DNA from: Paraburkholderia sp. FT54
Lineage (GTDB): Bacteria; Pseudomonadota; Gammaproteobacteria; Burkholderiales; Burkholderiaceae
Assembly: GCF_031585635.1 (NCBI RefSeq)
Contig: NZ_CP134196.1
Location: forward strand, 186,001-250,000
Reading direction: 5' to 3'
Length of the DNA: 64,000 nucleotides
Every line of letters begins with the position of its first letter. The stretch's first letter is position 1. Both the position numbers and the translations under genes were made by a program. Below the pieces are notes generated by a model. The model had not been told where the DNA came from. It worked only from the letters and a program-made list of their open reading frames with translations, and did no database searches. Positions 24,874 to 34,012 of the stretch are shown here, piece by piece.

Positions 24874-26067
24874 ATGAAGGCTCCGCTGGAGCTGGCGGAC
24901 GTCCTGTGCCGCCACGGCCCGACATACCGGCATCTGCACGCCGACTCGCTCGACCGCGAGCAGCGTCGCGTCATGCGTGCCATCGAGCAGTGCCGGACGG
25001 CGGCTCTGGGCGGTCACGTCGAGCAGTGCGACGCCTGCGGACATCAGCGCATCGCCTACAACTCGTGTGGCAACCGGCACTGCCCGAAGTGCCAGTCGCT
25101 CGCCCGGGCACAATGGCTCGAGCGCCGCCAGGCGGACCTGCTACCTGTGCCTTACTTCCACGTCGTCTTCACGGTCCCGCAGGAGATCGCGGCCATCGCA
25201 TTCCAGAACAAGCGAATCGTGTACGACATCCTGTTCCAGGCAACCGCCGAAACGCTGCAGACGATCGCTGCAGACCCACGGCACCTCGGCGGCACGATCG
25301 GCTTCATCGCACTGCTGCACACCTGGGGGCAGAATCTGGGCCACCATCCGCATCTGCACTGCATCATCCCGGGCGGCGGCCTTGCTGCCGACGGCACGCG
25401 CTGGGTGGCTTGCCGGCCGGGCTTCTTCCTGCCGGTGCGGGTTCTCTCGCGCCTGTTCCGTCGGCTGTTCCTCGAGCGCTTGCAACAGGCCTTCGATATC
25501 GGGGCACTCCGCTTCTTCTCGTCACTGGCTCACCTGTCTGAGCCGGGCGAATTTGCCCGCTATCTTTCTGGCTCGCGTCAAACCGGGTGGGTCGTCTATG
25601 CCAAGGAACCATTCGGCGGTCCTCAGCAGGTGCTCGACTATCTCGGCCGCTACACACACCGCGTCGCGATCTCGAACAGCCGACTCATCAGTCAGACCGA
25701 TCAGCACGTCACGTTTCGCTGGAGGGACTATCGTCATCCCGGCAGACCACGCGTGATGCGCCTGGACGCCTGCGAGTTCCTGCGCCGTTTCCTGCTGCAC
25801 GTATTGCCGCATGGATTACAACGGATTCGCCACTACGGACTGCTTAGCAACCGGCTGCGCGAGTCCAGCCTCGCCACATGTCGCCGACTGCTTGGTGCGC
25901 CGTCCAACGAAACCCATGGAACATCCAGGCCTGACTACCGCGACCATTATGCGCACCTGACTGGCGGGTCACTGCGCGACTGTCCCGTCTGCAAACACGG
26001 TCACATGATCTGCGTCGAATACCTCCTGCCTGGCGCACCGGCGCGGGCACCACCATGCCGGCAATGA
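24874..26067 (+). CDS. IS91-family HUH transposase
   Basis: A 397-residue rolling-circle transposase. The N-terminal zinc-binding region has 'CDACGHQRIAYNSC' and 'CGNRHCPKCQSLAR'. The HUH-type metal site is 'HPHLHCIIPGGG', near residues 158-170. The single catalytic Tyr is probably that in 'RIRHYGLLSNR'. A C-terminal 'CPVCKHG' adds a further metal knuckle. It is complete and probably functional. Fragments of a close relative lie at 2627-2753 and 4660-4784. Confidence 0.92.
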   Translation: MKAPLELADVLCRHGPTYRHLHADSLDREQRRVMRAIEQCRTAALGGHVEQCDACGHQRIAYNSCGNRHCPKCQSLARAQWLERRQADLLPVPYFHVVFTVPQEIAAIAFQNKRIVYDILFQATAETLQTIAADPRHLGGTIGFIALLHTWGQNLGHHPHLHCIIPGGGLAADGTRWVACRPGFFLPVRVLSRLFRRLFLERLQQAFDIGALRFFSSLAHLSEPGEFARYLSGSRQTGWVVYAKEPFGGPQQVLDYLGRYTHRVAISNSRLISQTDQHVTFRWRDYRHPGRPRVMRLDACEFLRRFLLHVLPHGLQRIRHYGLLSNRLRESSLATCRRLLGAPSNETHGTSRPDYRDHYAHLTGGSLRDCPVCKHGHMICVEYLLPGAPARAPPCRQ

Positions 26068-26330
26068 GGCCCGAACGCATGTCCCGCCTCGGCACCGAAC
26101 CCGGCACCTCCTGCGCGCCCGCGTGGCACGTATGTCCAGTGCGCTCTGAGCGGGCCTCGCTCACGCAACCGAAGCCATTTGCTATTCGTCATGCCCGCAC
26201 GCGGCCGCCAGATCGTGGACCCAGATCCTTTCCTGCCCTCGCTTTCCTGCCCGCATCCGCCGGTCACCACCACTGCGCCACCGATTCAATTCCCATAGCC
26301 ACCGGCAGCGGAGCGGCTTAGCTCAAAGCA

Positions 26331-26404
26331 TTTTAAGCAGGGCGGAGCCGGCTCGTTCGCCACGCCCTTGCTTGCTCATTGCGCCGGCTCCGCCCTGCTT
26401 AAAA
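26331..26404. repeat. Hairpin with 22-bp perfect stem
   Basis: Left arm 26331-26352, starting TTTTAAGCAGGGCGG; right arm 26383-26404, its exact reverse complement; 30-base loop. It lies 260 bases after the transposase stop. It could be the transcription terminator or the replication-termination end of the IS91 element. Confidence 0.75.
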
Positions 26405-27120
26405 TCCTCTGGATTATCACCGGATAACCCACGATCCCGTCCAACCCGCGCGCGGAGCGGGCGGCGACTAATCCTGTCCTGCGCCGGCCGGTCCGTCGAT
26501 CCGGCCGGACCACGCGGTCCCGTTGCTGGTGCTGGAACGGGCCACTGCGTCCTTCAGCCGGTTCCGATAGCCATCCACTCTCATCAGGCAACGAACCCGA
26601 AAGAGCCCAACCCCTCCCGCCCCGGCAGCGGCCCCGCGCCGGCCGTCACCTGCGACCGCCGTGTCCGGTGAAGACGCGCAACAGGTCGTGACCGAAGGCG
26701 ACCACGCCACCGGTCCGCTGGCGGCCTCCCTTGCGCGGGGACGACACTGGGCCGTCGAGGAATGGGGAAGCTCCGATCACCTTGTGCTCCCCGACGCCCG
26801 CGACTACGCGGCCCGTAATTAACGGACGATCAACGTCAGAACGGCGAACTGTATGCATCGCTGTCTCCGGGAGGGGCAGGTGGATTCCGGTATGTTCGAC
26901 AACTTGCTGTGGATCGTCGCCAGCCTCGTTTGCCAAGTGTGGGATACCGCATCGACCAGCCCAGACTGCGGATGCACATTGCGCGCATTGATGTGCATCT
27001 TCTGTGGCGCGCGGACGGCCTGGCAATGGTCCAATATGGACAGCGCAACTTCGCGAGTGAGCCGGATCAGGCGACGGGAGGAAAGTGCACGTACCCAGAC
27101 AACATGTGTCGATCGCATCC
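26405..27120. other. Debris region with one unplaced open frame
   Basis: GC-rich DNA. On the plus strand, the frame ending at 26822 reads 'SGEDAQQVVTEGDHATGPLA', then 'EEWGSSDHLVLPDARDYAAR'. It has normal-looking composition but no clear start and no family I recognise. The rest shows only shadows. Confidence 0.35.
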
Positions 27121-27351
27121 ATGCGCAAGATATTCCTTGAACTAGCCGGTAAGGTGCGGCAGGTCCAGCCAGAACTCGGCGACGAATATACGATCACGGT
27201 GACCCGACCGGACGGTCTCGCGTGTACTGATGACGAGGCCCGGCTGATCCTCGTAGAGTGCCTTCGCCAAGGGCCCCGCAGGCGACGCAAGGTCAAAGAA
27301 TCCGAGCAGCAGCAGTTAGAGGCCCGAGGCCAGATGCGTCTGGTGGACTGA
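27121..27351 (+). CDS. Small hypothetical protein
   Basis: A 76-residue frame from ATG 27121: 'MRKIFLELAGKVRQVQPELG', then 'YTITVTRPDGLACTDDEARL', ending in a Lys/Arg/Gln-rich tail. No signal peptide, membrane segment or known domain. The ribosome site is poor. It lies in mobile-element debris and may itself be a fragment. Confidence 0.3.
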   Translation: MRKIFLELAGKVRQVQPELGDEYTITVTRPDGLACTDDEARLILVECLRQGPRRRRKVKESEQQQLEARGQMRLVD

Positions 27352-27475
27352 AGTCGGTTGACTCCACACGGCGCAGTCGCAACCTGCTTTCGCAGGGATC
27401 GATTTACTTGTAGGCCAGTGGGTGCCTGTGGCGCGACAGCTCAATTCCGTAAGCCGACGGACGGCCAACGCGCAC

Positions 27476-27573
27476 AAAGCAGAGATTTTTTTGATTACCG
27501 CTCGCGGGCTGGCCCCGACTCGCCTGTTCACCCGTCAGCAGCCGCGATCGCCAACCAAAAAAATCTCTGCTTT
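27476..27573. repeat. 98-bp MITE-like unit with 18-bp inverted repeats
   Basis: AAAGCAGAGATTTTTTTG (27476-27493) and its exact reverse complement (27556-27573) flank 62 bases of unrelated GC-rich DNA. The perfect, AT-rich ends contrast with the surrounding sequence. No open frame spans it. It could be a miniature inverted-repeat element or a bidirectional terminator. Confidence 0.55.
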
Positions 27574-27582
27574 ATGTGAAGC

Positions 27583-27718
27583 TTTCCATAAGACCGATGA
27601 AGGTGGATTCGTTTTTGACAAGCCGATGGCCGGTTACGGAGCAAAACTGATGCGTGAACATTTGACCGACGGCGCAAGTGACCGAATTAGTAAGCACTTT
27701 CCGGATCTCGTGGCATAG
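27583..27718 (+). pseudogene. C-terminal fragment of an unknown protein
   Basis: The plus frame reads 'FHKTDEGGFVFDKPMAGYGA', then 'KLMREHLTDGASDRISKHFP', and stops at 27718. It has no start of its own and begins at the edge of the inverted-repeat unit. Family not recognised. Confidence 0.3.
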
Positions 27719-27962
27719 AGATGTGGACTGGAACACCATGTTGATGGACGGCAAGTGGGTTCCGACCTTCCCCAAGGCCCGCTACCTGATCGGCAAGCGC
27801 GAATTCGAGCATTGGAGCATCGAGGGCGACGACGAGCAGATCAAGGAAAGCACTCAACGACATCCCGTCGAGATCGAAACCGCTGATCGGACCAGTCCGG
27901 CCGCTTTCGACGTGAAGACCGTGCGGCTTCACGAGAGGATTACGATGTTGCCAGCAGATGCG
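27719..27962 (+). pseudogene. MBL-fold metallohydrolase fragment
   Basis: The plus frame reads 'DVDWNTMLMDGKWVPTFPKA' and 'RYLIGKREFEHWSIEGDDEQ'. This matches the segment after the HXHXDH metal motif in AHL-lactonase/MBL-fold hydrolases ('HVGWNT..VDG.WVPTFPNARY'). The metal motif itself and the N-terminal domain are missing. The end to 27962 is not clearly of the same family. Confidence 0.5.
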
Positions 27963-28134
27963 TGAACTCGAATCTCTCCTATCACGACGCGCGCCGCCGT
28001 CGATGCGATCGTCTCCACTTGCGACGATGGAAAATACCATTCGGCTGCCGAAGAAGCGCTGAACGCTACAACACATCGAGCCCTTGCATCGTATCGCCGC
28101 ACGGATCAGTGCATCGCCGAGATCCGTCGACGCT

Positions 28135-29010
28135 CTACATCTCATTCCGAGGATCGAGCGCATCCCGCAGGCCATCTCCGACGAAGTTGAAGCTCGTCAC
28201 CGCCAGCGTGATCGCAAGACCGGGCACGATCGCGAGCCACGGTGCGCTCGTCAAATAGGTCTGCGCGTTGTCCAGCATGTTTCCCCAACTCGGCGTGGGC
28301 GGCTGGATGCCGAAGCCGAGGAAAGAGATGTAGCTCTCCGCCAGAATCGCGTAAGCGACGTTCAGCGCGGCCGCGTTGGGCAACAGCTCACGGAACATGA
28401 TGCGCGAGTGAGATGATCCCATCGACAGCGCCGCCAGCGCGAAGTCGCGCGTCTTCAGCGACCGTATCTGCGCCTCGACGACGCGAGCGACTTCCATCCA
28501 CGACGTGATCGCGATGAGAAAGACGATCGACGGTACTGACGGCGAGATGATTGCGGAGATCGCGAGAAGCAGAAAGATCGAAGGAAAGCACAGCACGCCG
28601 TCGACCAGCCGCATCAGCATATTGCCGATCACGCCACCGAAGTATCCTGCGGTCATGCCGACGCACACGCCGATCACCATGCTGATCAACATGGCGACAA
28701 AACCGATCGACATCGAAATGCGGCCGGCCATCAGGAGCCGCGCGAACACGTCGCGGCCGAGCGGATCGGTGCCGAGAATATGCGCGCCGGAGAACGGCGG
28801 CATCAGTCGATGGCGGATGTCGATATACGTGTCGGTGAACGCGAGCAGCGATGGACCGGCGACGCAGGCGAGCACCATCAGCACGATGCAAAGCGCGCCG
28901 AGAATCGCCAGCTTGTGCCGACAGAAGCGGCGCAGCGCCGGGCTCATCCCGACACTCTTGGCGGAGTTGGTGATCGACGGTTTGGTGGCCACGGTGGGTG
29001 TCTCACTCAT
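28135..29010 (-). CDS. ABC transporter permease, DppC/OppC type
   Basis: A 291-residue inner-membrane permease for peptides or related solutes. The cytoplasmic N-terminus is followed by six hydrophobic segments; the first is 'HKLAILGALCIVLMVLACVA'. 'HILGTDPLGRDVFARLL' is the DppC-type signature. The EAA-loop contacting the ATPase is near 'ALAALSMGSSHSRIMFRELL'. Its start overlaps the stop of the DppB-type gene by four bases. No ATPase gene follows: after its stop the sequence becomes debris. Confidence 0.9.
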   Translation of the reverse strand: MSETPTVATKPSITNSAKSVGMSPALRRFCRHKLAILGALCIVLMVLACVAGPSLLAFTDTYIDIRHRLMPPFSGAHILGTDPLGRDVFARLLMAGRISMSIGFVAMLISMVIGVCVGMTAGYFGGVIGNMLMRLVDGVLCFPSIFLLLAISAIISPSVPSIVFLIAITSWMEVARVVEAQIRSLKTRDFALAALSMGSSHSRIMFRELLPNAAALNVAYAILAESYISFLGFGIQPPTPSWGNMLDNAQTYLTSAPWLAIVPGLAITLAVTSFNFVGDGLRDALDPRNEM

Positions 29011-29963
29011 CGACGATCGCCCGCAATTCGGGGATCCGCGAAGCCATAGAGCAGATCGGCGAGCAGATTGCCAAGCAGCACGAGAACGGCGCTGAACATC
29101 AGGATGCCCATCACGGTCGGATAGTCGCGATAGCTGATCGAATCGAAAAACAGTCGGCCGATGCCCGGCCAGGTGAACACCGTTTCCGTCACCAGCGCAC
29201 CCGACAGCAGGGTAGGCACATGCAGACCCGTAATCGTGATCATCGGCAACAGCGCGTTACGCAACGCGTGACGCATCACGATCTGATATTCCGGTACGCC
29301 TTTGGCGCGCGCGGTGCGGATGTAATCCTGGTTGATGACTTCGAGCATCGACGATCGCATGTAGCGGCTCCACACAGCCGTCGTCACCAACGCCAAAACG
29401 ACGCACGGTCCGATCAAATGATGCACGTAGTCGAAAAACGAGCCGTCTCCTTCGGTCATGCGGTTGCCGGCCGGCAGCCAGTTCAGATGCACGGCGAACA
29501 CATAGATGACCACGATCCCGAACCAGAACGTCGGAATGGACAGCGCGATCATCGCGCCGACGGTCGCGAGCGAATCGAACAGCGAATAGCGCCGCACCGC
29601 GCCGAGAATGCCGATGCACCCGCCGATGAACATCGCGAGCAGCGTCGAGCAGAACATCAGTTCGAGCGTCGCGCCGATGTGGGACGCGATGATCGACGTA
29701 ACGGCGTGCTGATCGCGATACGACAGACCCCAGTCGCCCTTCAGCATACGCACCAGCCACTCCAGATACTGGATGGGTAACGGACGATCGAGGCCGAGCT
29801 GCGTCGACAGGCGATCGAGATCGGCCTGACTCATATCGCCGGAGGCCGCGAACTGCGAGAGCGGGCCGCCCGGCGCAAGATGCAGGATGACGAATCCGAT
29901 CACCGAGACGATCAGCAGCAGAATCGCCGAATGAATGGCGCGGCGGGAAAGAAAAGGCAGCAT
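29007..29963 (-). CDS. ABC transporter permease, DppB/OppB type
   Basis: A 318-residue permease, partner of the DppC-type protein. The N-terminal helix is 'SAILLLIVSVIGFVILHLAP' followed by the periplasmic DppB loop. The EAA-loop is in 'YIRTARAKGVPEYQIVMRHA'. It is intact and lies 27 bases after the substrate-binding protein gene, so all three form one leftward transcription unit. Confidence 0.9.
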   Translation of the reverse strand: MLPFLSRRAIHSAILLLIVSVIGFVILHLAPGGPLSQFAASGDMSQADLDRLSTQLGLDRPLPIQYLEWLVRMLKGDWGLSYRDQHAVTSIIASHIGATLELMFCSTLLAMFIGGCIGILGAVRRYSLFDSLATVGAMIALSIPTFWFGIVVIYVFAVHLNWLPAGNRMTEGDGSFFDYVHHLIGPCVVLALVTTAVWSRYMRSSMLEVINQDYIRTARAKGVPEYQIVMRHALRNALLPMITITGLHVPTLLSGALVTETVFTWPGIGRLFFDSISYRDYPTVMGILMFSAVLVLLGNLLADLLYGFADPRIAGDRR

Positions 29964-29990
29964 GAGTCCGGTCCCCCGACTGATCGATCG

Positions 29991-31120
29991 CTATACTGTC
30001 TTCTTCCAAGACCATTCGTTCATGTTCCAGCAGTTCTGGCGCTGGTTCACGTTGGGTCGATAGCCGAGCAGGTTGTCTTTCATGCCTTCGATGAACGAGT
30101 ACTGGAAGAGCGGCAGGATCGGCAATTCCTCGCGCACGATAACTTGCAGCTGACGATAGATGTCCTTGCGCCTGGCCTGATCGAAGGTCGCTTCGCCGTC
30201 GGCCATCAGCTTGTCAGCGGCCGGGTTCGACCACTGCATGTAGTTGCCGCCGCTGCCGCCCTTCAACGGGATCGCGCTCGAGCTGAAGCGGTTGGCCGGA
30301 TCCGCATCCGCGCCGGTTCTGAACGACGTGCCGACCAGCAGCGACTGAAACTGAGACCGCGAATAGAACTCGCCCCAGATGATGGCGGCCGGCATGTTCT
30401 TGATCTTCATCGACACGCCGATCTCCTGCCAGTCCTGCATGATCAGTTGCTGACATTGCTCGCGCAGCACGTCGCCGGTGGTGGTTGACATCTCGAAGGT
30501 GAGCGGCACGCCGTTCTTGCTGCGCATACCGTTAGAACCCTTCACCCACCCGGCCGCATCGAGCATCTTGTTGGCCGCAGCGGTGTTTTTGCTCTGCTTC
30601 GGCAGCCCGTTGAAATAGGCCCACGACTCCATCGGAATGAATGATTCCGTCGGCTTCATGACGCCGTAGTAGATCGCGTCGATGATCGCCTGCTTGTCGA
30701 GAGCCGCGTACAGCGCCTGACGCACGGTCTTATCCGCGAACGCCTTGTTGTCGAGGTTCGGCATCACGACTTCCAGATTGCCGTTGGTCCACAGCGCCAC
30801 CTTGCGGCCCGGCAGCCGCGAGGCTTCCTGATAGTAGTTGGCCGGAATGCCCGGCACGGGCACGAAGTCCACCTGGCCGGTACGGAACTGCGTGTAGAGC
30901 GCGGTCAGATCCGGGATGTACTTCAGCACGACCTTCTCGAGGAACGGGCCTTTGCCGTGATAGCGCTCGTTGGCCACCAGGGTGATGTTGTCGCCGGGCG
31001 TACGCGTGCCCCACTTGAATGGACCTGTGCCGACCGGCGCGCTGTTGAACGGCGCGGTGTTTGGATCCGAAGCTCCTTTGCGTGCCAATTGAGCGTGAGC
31101 ACGGAAGTTGATGTTGGTCC
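29991..31120 (-). pseudogene. Peptide ABC substrate-binding protein, 5' truncated
   Basis: The C-terminal two thirds of a DppA/OppA-type periplasmic binding protein (SBP_bac_5). It reads 'APVGTGPFKWGTRTPGDNIT', 'GQVDFVPVPGIPANYY', 'VRQALYAALDKQAIIDAIYY', and ends 'WNMNEWSWKK'. About 150-200 N-terminal residues, including the signal peptide, are missing. Similarity ends near 31115 and the upstream bases resemble nothing. The transporter thus lacks an exportable binding protein and, downstream, the ATPases. Confidence 0.85.
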
Positions 31121-31205
31121 CGCGTGCGCTCTGGATCGCGACGCGCAAGACCGGGATGTCCGCGCGGACCGCAACTGCGCAGGAGGGCGTCGCGCTGCGT
31201 GGCAA

Positions 31206-32825
31206 TCACAATGAAACTTCTGGATGGACCGGCAGCGTGAACTGAAAAACGGCGCCGCGCGGCACGTTCGCGCCTGCCCACAATCGTCCGCCATGTGCTT
31301 CGACAATTGAACGGCAGATCGACAGCCCCATCCCCAAACCGGTGGACTTCGTGGTGTGGAAGGGAGCGAAAAGGAGCTCGGCGCGGTCCAGAGCAAAGCC
31401 TGGACCCGAATCGCGCACTGCCACGAGCACGTAGTCACAGTCGGCATTGCGGGTGCTGACTAGCAGTTCTCGCACGCCATCGCTCACTCCGCTCATTGCC
31501 TCGATCGAGTTGATGACCAGATTGAGGAGGACTTGTTGCAGTTCGACGCGGTCTCCCTCGACGAATTGCAGGCTGTCGGCGAGTTGCGTCTGCACCGAGG
31601 CGCCGTTCTTCATTGCTTCGCCACGGATGAGCTCAAGGGCCTCGCGAATCGCCGCGTTAATGTCCACCCTTTCCTTCCGTGGAGGCGCCTTCTTGATCAG
31701 TTCGCGGATCCGGCCGATTACGTCCCCCGCTCGATTACCGTCGGTGACGATACGGAGGAGTCCCTCCCGAACCTCCTCCATATCAGGAGGCTGGGCATTC
31801 AGCCACCGCAGCGCAGCCTCAGCGTTGCTGACCGTCGCGGCGATCGGCTGGTTGACCTCATGGGCGATCGAGGCCACGAGCTGGCCCATGGTGGCGACGC
31901 GGTTTGCGTGCGCGAGCTCCGCCTGCAACTCGCGGTAGCGCCGCTCGCTCTCACGGTGCATCTGCGCGTAGAGCCTCGTTATCTCATACAACAGGACAAA
32001 CAGGACGAGACTGCCTGACAGGAGGCTGCAGACCTTGCCAGCATAAAAGCCCACACTGAAGCGGGCCGGAACGGGATACGAGATCAGGAAGAACTCTGTG
32101 ACGTATGCGAACATCACCACCATCAGCCACAGATCAAGCACCGAACGCCGTCGGATCCAGAGCGCAACGAGCGCAAGGACGCTCAACAGCGCCATGGATC
32201 CGGCGGCATAAAGCCAGAGGGTAGAAAAACGGATCGTATCGAGCATCATGCGCGGCAGCAGCGCATTTCCCGCGGTGACAAGAAAAGTCACTGCACAGAC
32301 CACGGCCGCCGTCAGCGCGACACTCGAAAGGATGGCCGCACCTACAGAACCCCGCCACGACCGCTTCGCCGGCTCAGCATCCTTCAACAGGGCATAAGCG
32401 GTGACGAACATGGCAAACCCGGCGTGCCACAGAATATAGAGCCAGTTTGTGCTCTGCAACCCGGCTCCAAGCAGGCCGCCCGGCGTGACGACGCCTGGAA
32501 AGGTCAGCATCCACGGCAATAGCATGAGCGCTGTGAAGAGATACCCACTCGCGATCACGAGGATGGCACGCGAACGGAGGATGGAGAACTGGGCGAATAG
32601 CAGAACAGCGGTGATCGAATCGTTCACGATCATCGCCGTGGCATAAGCTGGGATGACGTCGATCCGTCCCGGCTGGAGAGTCGAAAGCGGCCCAGTCGTG
32701 ATGAAACAGGAGACCAGAAAGGCCAGAACGACGGCGAGGGCAAGCCGTTTCTGCGCCCGGCCGGGCGACAAGTTCAAGAGGATGAAATGCTGCTCCTCGG
32801 GGACAACGGCGGCTATCTTTACCAT
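31206..32825 (-). CDS. MASE4-type sensor histidine kinase
   Basis: A 539-residue membrane sensor kinase. The N-terminal MASE4 region holds about seven to eight transmembrane segments, such as 'RLALAVVLAFLVSCFITTGP' and 'NWLYILWHAGFAMFVTAYAL'. A short coiled linker leads to a HisKA domain with the phospho-His in 'ASIAHEVNQPIAA', then a HATPase_c domain with 'LVINSIEAM', 'VRDSGPGF' and 'GLGMGLSICRSIVEAHGG'. I prefer the ATG at 32825 ('MVKIAAVVPEEQH'); the frame is open to 33002. The transmitter is of the FixL-like type also found at the end of the giant kinase at 48062. No response regulator is adjacent. Confidence 0.85.
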   Translation of the reverse strand: MVKIAAVVPEEQHFILLNLSPGRAQKRLALAVVLAFLVSCFITTGPLSTLQPGRIDVIPAYATAMIVNDSITAVLLFAQFSILRSRAILVIASGYLFTALMLLPWMLTFPGVVTPGGLLGAGLQSTNWLYILWHAGFAMFVTAYALLKDAEPAKRSWRGSVGAAILSSVALTAAVVCAVTFLVTAGNALLPRMMLDTIRFSTLWLYAAGSMALLSVLALVALWIRRRSVLDLWLMVVMFAYVTEFFLISYPVPARFSVGFYAGKVCSLLSGSLVLFVLLYEITRLYAQMHRESERRYRELQAELAHANRVATMGQLVASIAHEVNQPIAATVSNAEAALRWLNAQPPDMEEVREGLLRIVTDGNRAGDVIGRIRELIKKAPPRKERVDINAAIREALELIRGEAMKNGASVQTQLADSLQFVEGDRVELQQVLLNLVINSIEAMSGVSDGVRELLVSTRNADCDYVLVAVRDSGPGFALDRAELLFAPFHTTKSTGLGMGLSICRSIVEAHGGRLWAGANVPRGAVFQFTLPVHPEVSL

Positions 32826-33531
32826 CGGGGCGACTTTTCGCAGCACCTTGAGCACGCGACACCAAGCTGGTACGTTTCGCCACGCTTGTCCCAAGGCGCC
32901 TCGCCGCCAGTTCTGCCCATTGGGCTCGCCCGACGTCGAGAAAAACAAGCACGCGACCTGTGAAAAGGTGGGTTGAAGGGATTCGCGCGTCGACGCATGC
33001 AACCGCGTCAGTGACCGACTTCAGAACACTGTTCTCAGTCCACTGTTCCGACTCTCCCCGGTCCAACCAGTCACCCAGCGAGGCCTCAATGTATCTCGTT
33101 TGCGGGCACTTGTCTTCATCTACGAAGCGACAGGCCTTAATTGCCCGGATGCCGCTTGTGACGGACCGCATCTAGAGCAACGGCCGTCCGAATTGCAGGC
33201 GCCTAGCGTCTGCAACGGGGCCGATCAGTGCCATTCGAACCTTACGTGCGCGAACGCCTGACGTGCGAAAATTTTTCAAAACGAACGCTCGTGAGCAGGC
33301 TGATTCAATGAGCGGCCGGACGTATCTGGAAAAAGCGCGGCGTCGTGGTTTTTGCCGACCGGAGCGTCGCGCATTTTTGAGGTTGCTCCCCTGTTGATAA
33401 TACAGAGGATCAATAGCCTGTTTCGCCCTCGGCTCGCTTTAGGCTCACAAGAGGCGAAGGTTTAACCAGGTCAATCGAGGAGTACCGCCTTCGCTGCGGG
33501 TACTGCGGAGCCGCGGGCATGCATCGAAAGG
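32826..33531. other. Intergenic between divergent genes
   Basis: No gene recognised. A 10-bp stem (33193-33202 with 33206-33215, one wobble, 3-base loop) is present without a T-run. The promoter of the leftward sensor kinase must be here. Confidence 0.4.
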
Positions 33532-33670
33532 CAGAATCGACCTATTTGATCGATAGAAACTATCGAAAAGACTTCTCATATAGTAAGGGTTTATACTTAT
33601 CTCCCTTGTTGTCGCAACACATTGTTCGGCACTCAACTGCCGTTCGCGGCCAACAACTGGAGATTTCACC
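33532..33670 (+). promoter_or_regulatory. Conserved DUF4148 promoter/leader, copy 3
   Basis: Matches 9083-9218. It contains CGATAGAAACTATCG (a palindrome with a 3-base centre), then ATAGTAAGGGTTTATACTTAT in two blocks, then GTTCGCGGCCAACAAC and a GGAG ribosome site. The conservation over about 138 bases, while unrelated DNA lies further upstream, argues for shared regulation or a recent duplication of gene plus promoter. Confidence 0.6.
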
Positions 33671-34012
33671 ATGCTTAAGTCACTCGTTCCCGCCATCGCT
33701 CTCGCTTCGGCGCTGCTGCTGGCAAGCGGCGTGGCGTCAGCAGCCGGCAAGCTGACACCGGCTGAATGCAACGACTATCCTTTCAAGCCATTAAGCAAAC
33801 CGGTCACGCATGCTCAACTGATGCAAGAGCTTAGCGAACTGGAATCGGTCGGCTACGAGCCGTCGGCTCGCGATGAAAGGTACTATCCGTCGAACATCCA
33901 GTTGGCGGAAGCGCGCCTCAGGTTGAAATACCGGGCCGATTGTCTCGGAGAGAACGTTAAGGTGCCCACGACACGGATTGAATCGAGCAGTGACCTGTTA
34001 GCACCGATGTAA
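33671..34012 (+). CDS. DUF4148 secreted small protein (copy 3)
   Basis: A 113-residue DUF4148 protein. The signal peptide is 'LVPAIALASALLLASGVASA'. The family core is 'VTHAQLMQELSELESVGYEP', then 'YYPSNIQLAEARLRLKYRAD'. It differs from copies 1 and 2 by an insert with a Cys ('LTPAECNDYPF') and a second Cys in 'RADCLGE', which could form a disulphide in the periplasm. Function unknown. Confidence 0.88.
   Translation: MLKSLVPAIALASALLLASGVASAAGKLTPAECNDYPFKPLSKPVTHAQLMQELSELESVGYEPSARDERYYPSNIQLAEARLRLKYRADCLGENVKVPTTRIESSSDLLAPM

Larger units (their letters stand above)
23755..26404 (+). mobile_element. IS91-type element, apparently complete
   Basis: A rolling-circle (HUH) transposon with two tandem genes, a tyrosine recombinase and a Y1-type transposase, only six bases apart. 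The left boundary is estimated from the loss of unique sequence near 23755; the right boundary is taken at a 22-bp-stem hairpin that may be the termination end. Such elements carry no inverted repeats and make no target duplications, so the ends are approximate. Confidence 0.7.

Noticed and set aside
26646..27296. A 216-codon open frame on the minus strand.
   Set aside because: Ser/Arg-rich composition typical of shadow frames in GC-rich DNA, no ribosome site, no family resemblance.
4511..31185. 15-base identity (GCAACTGCGCAGGAG) between the recombinase tail near 4511 and the truncated binding-protein region near 31171.
   Set aside because: A 15-base match is expected by chance in a window of this size and GC content, and the surrounding bases do not match.
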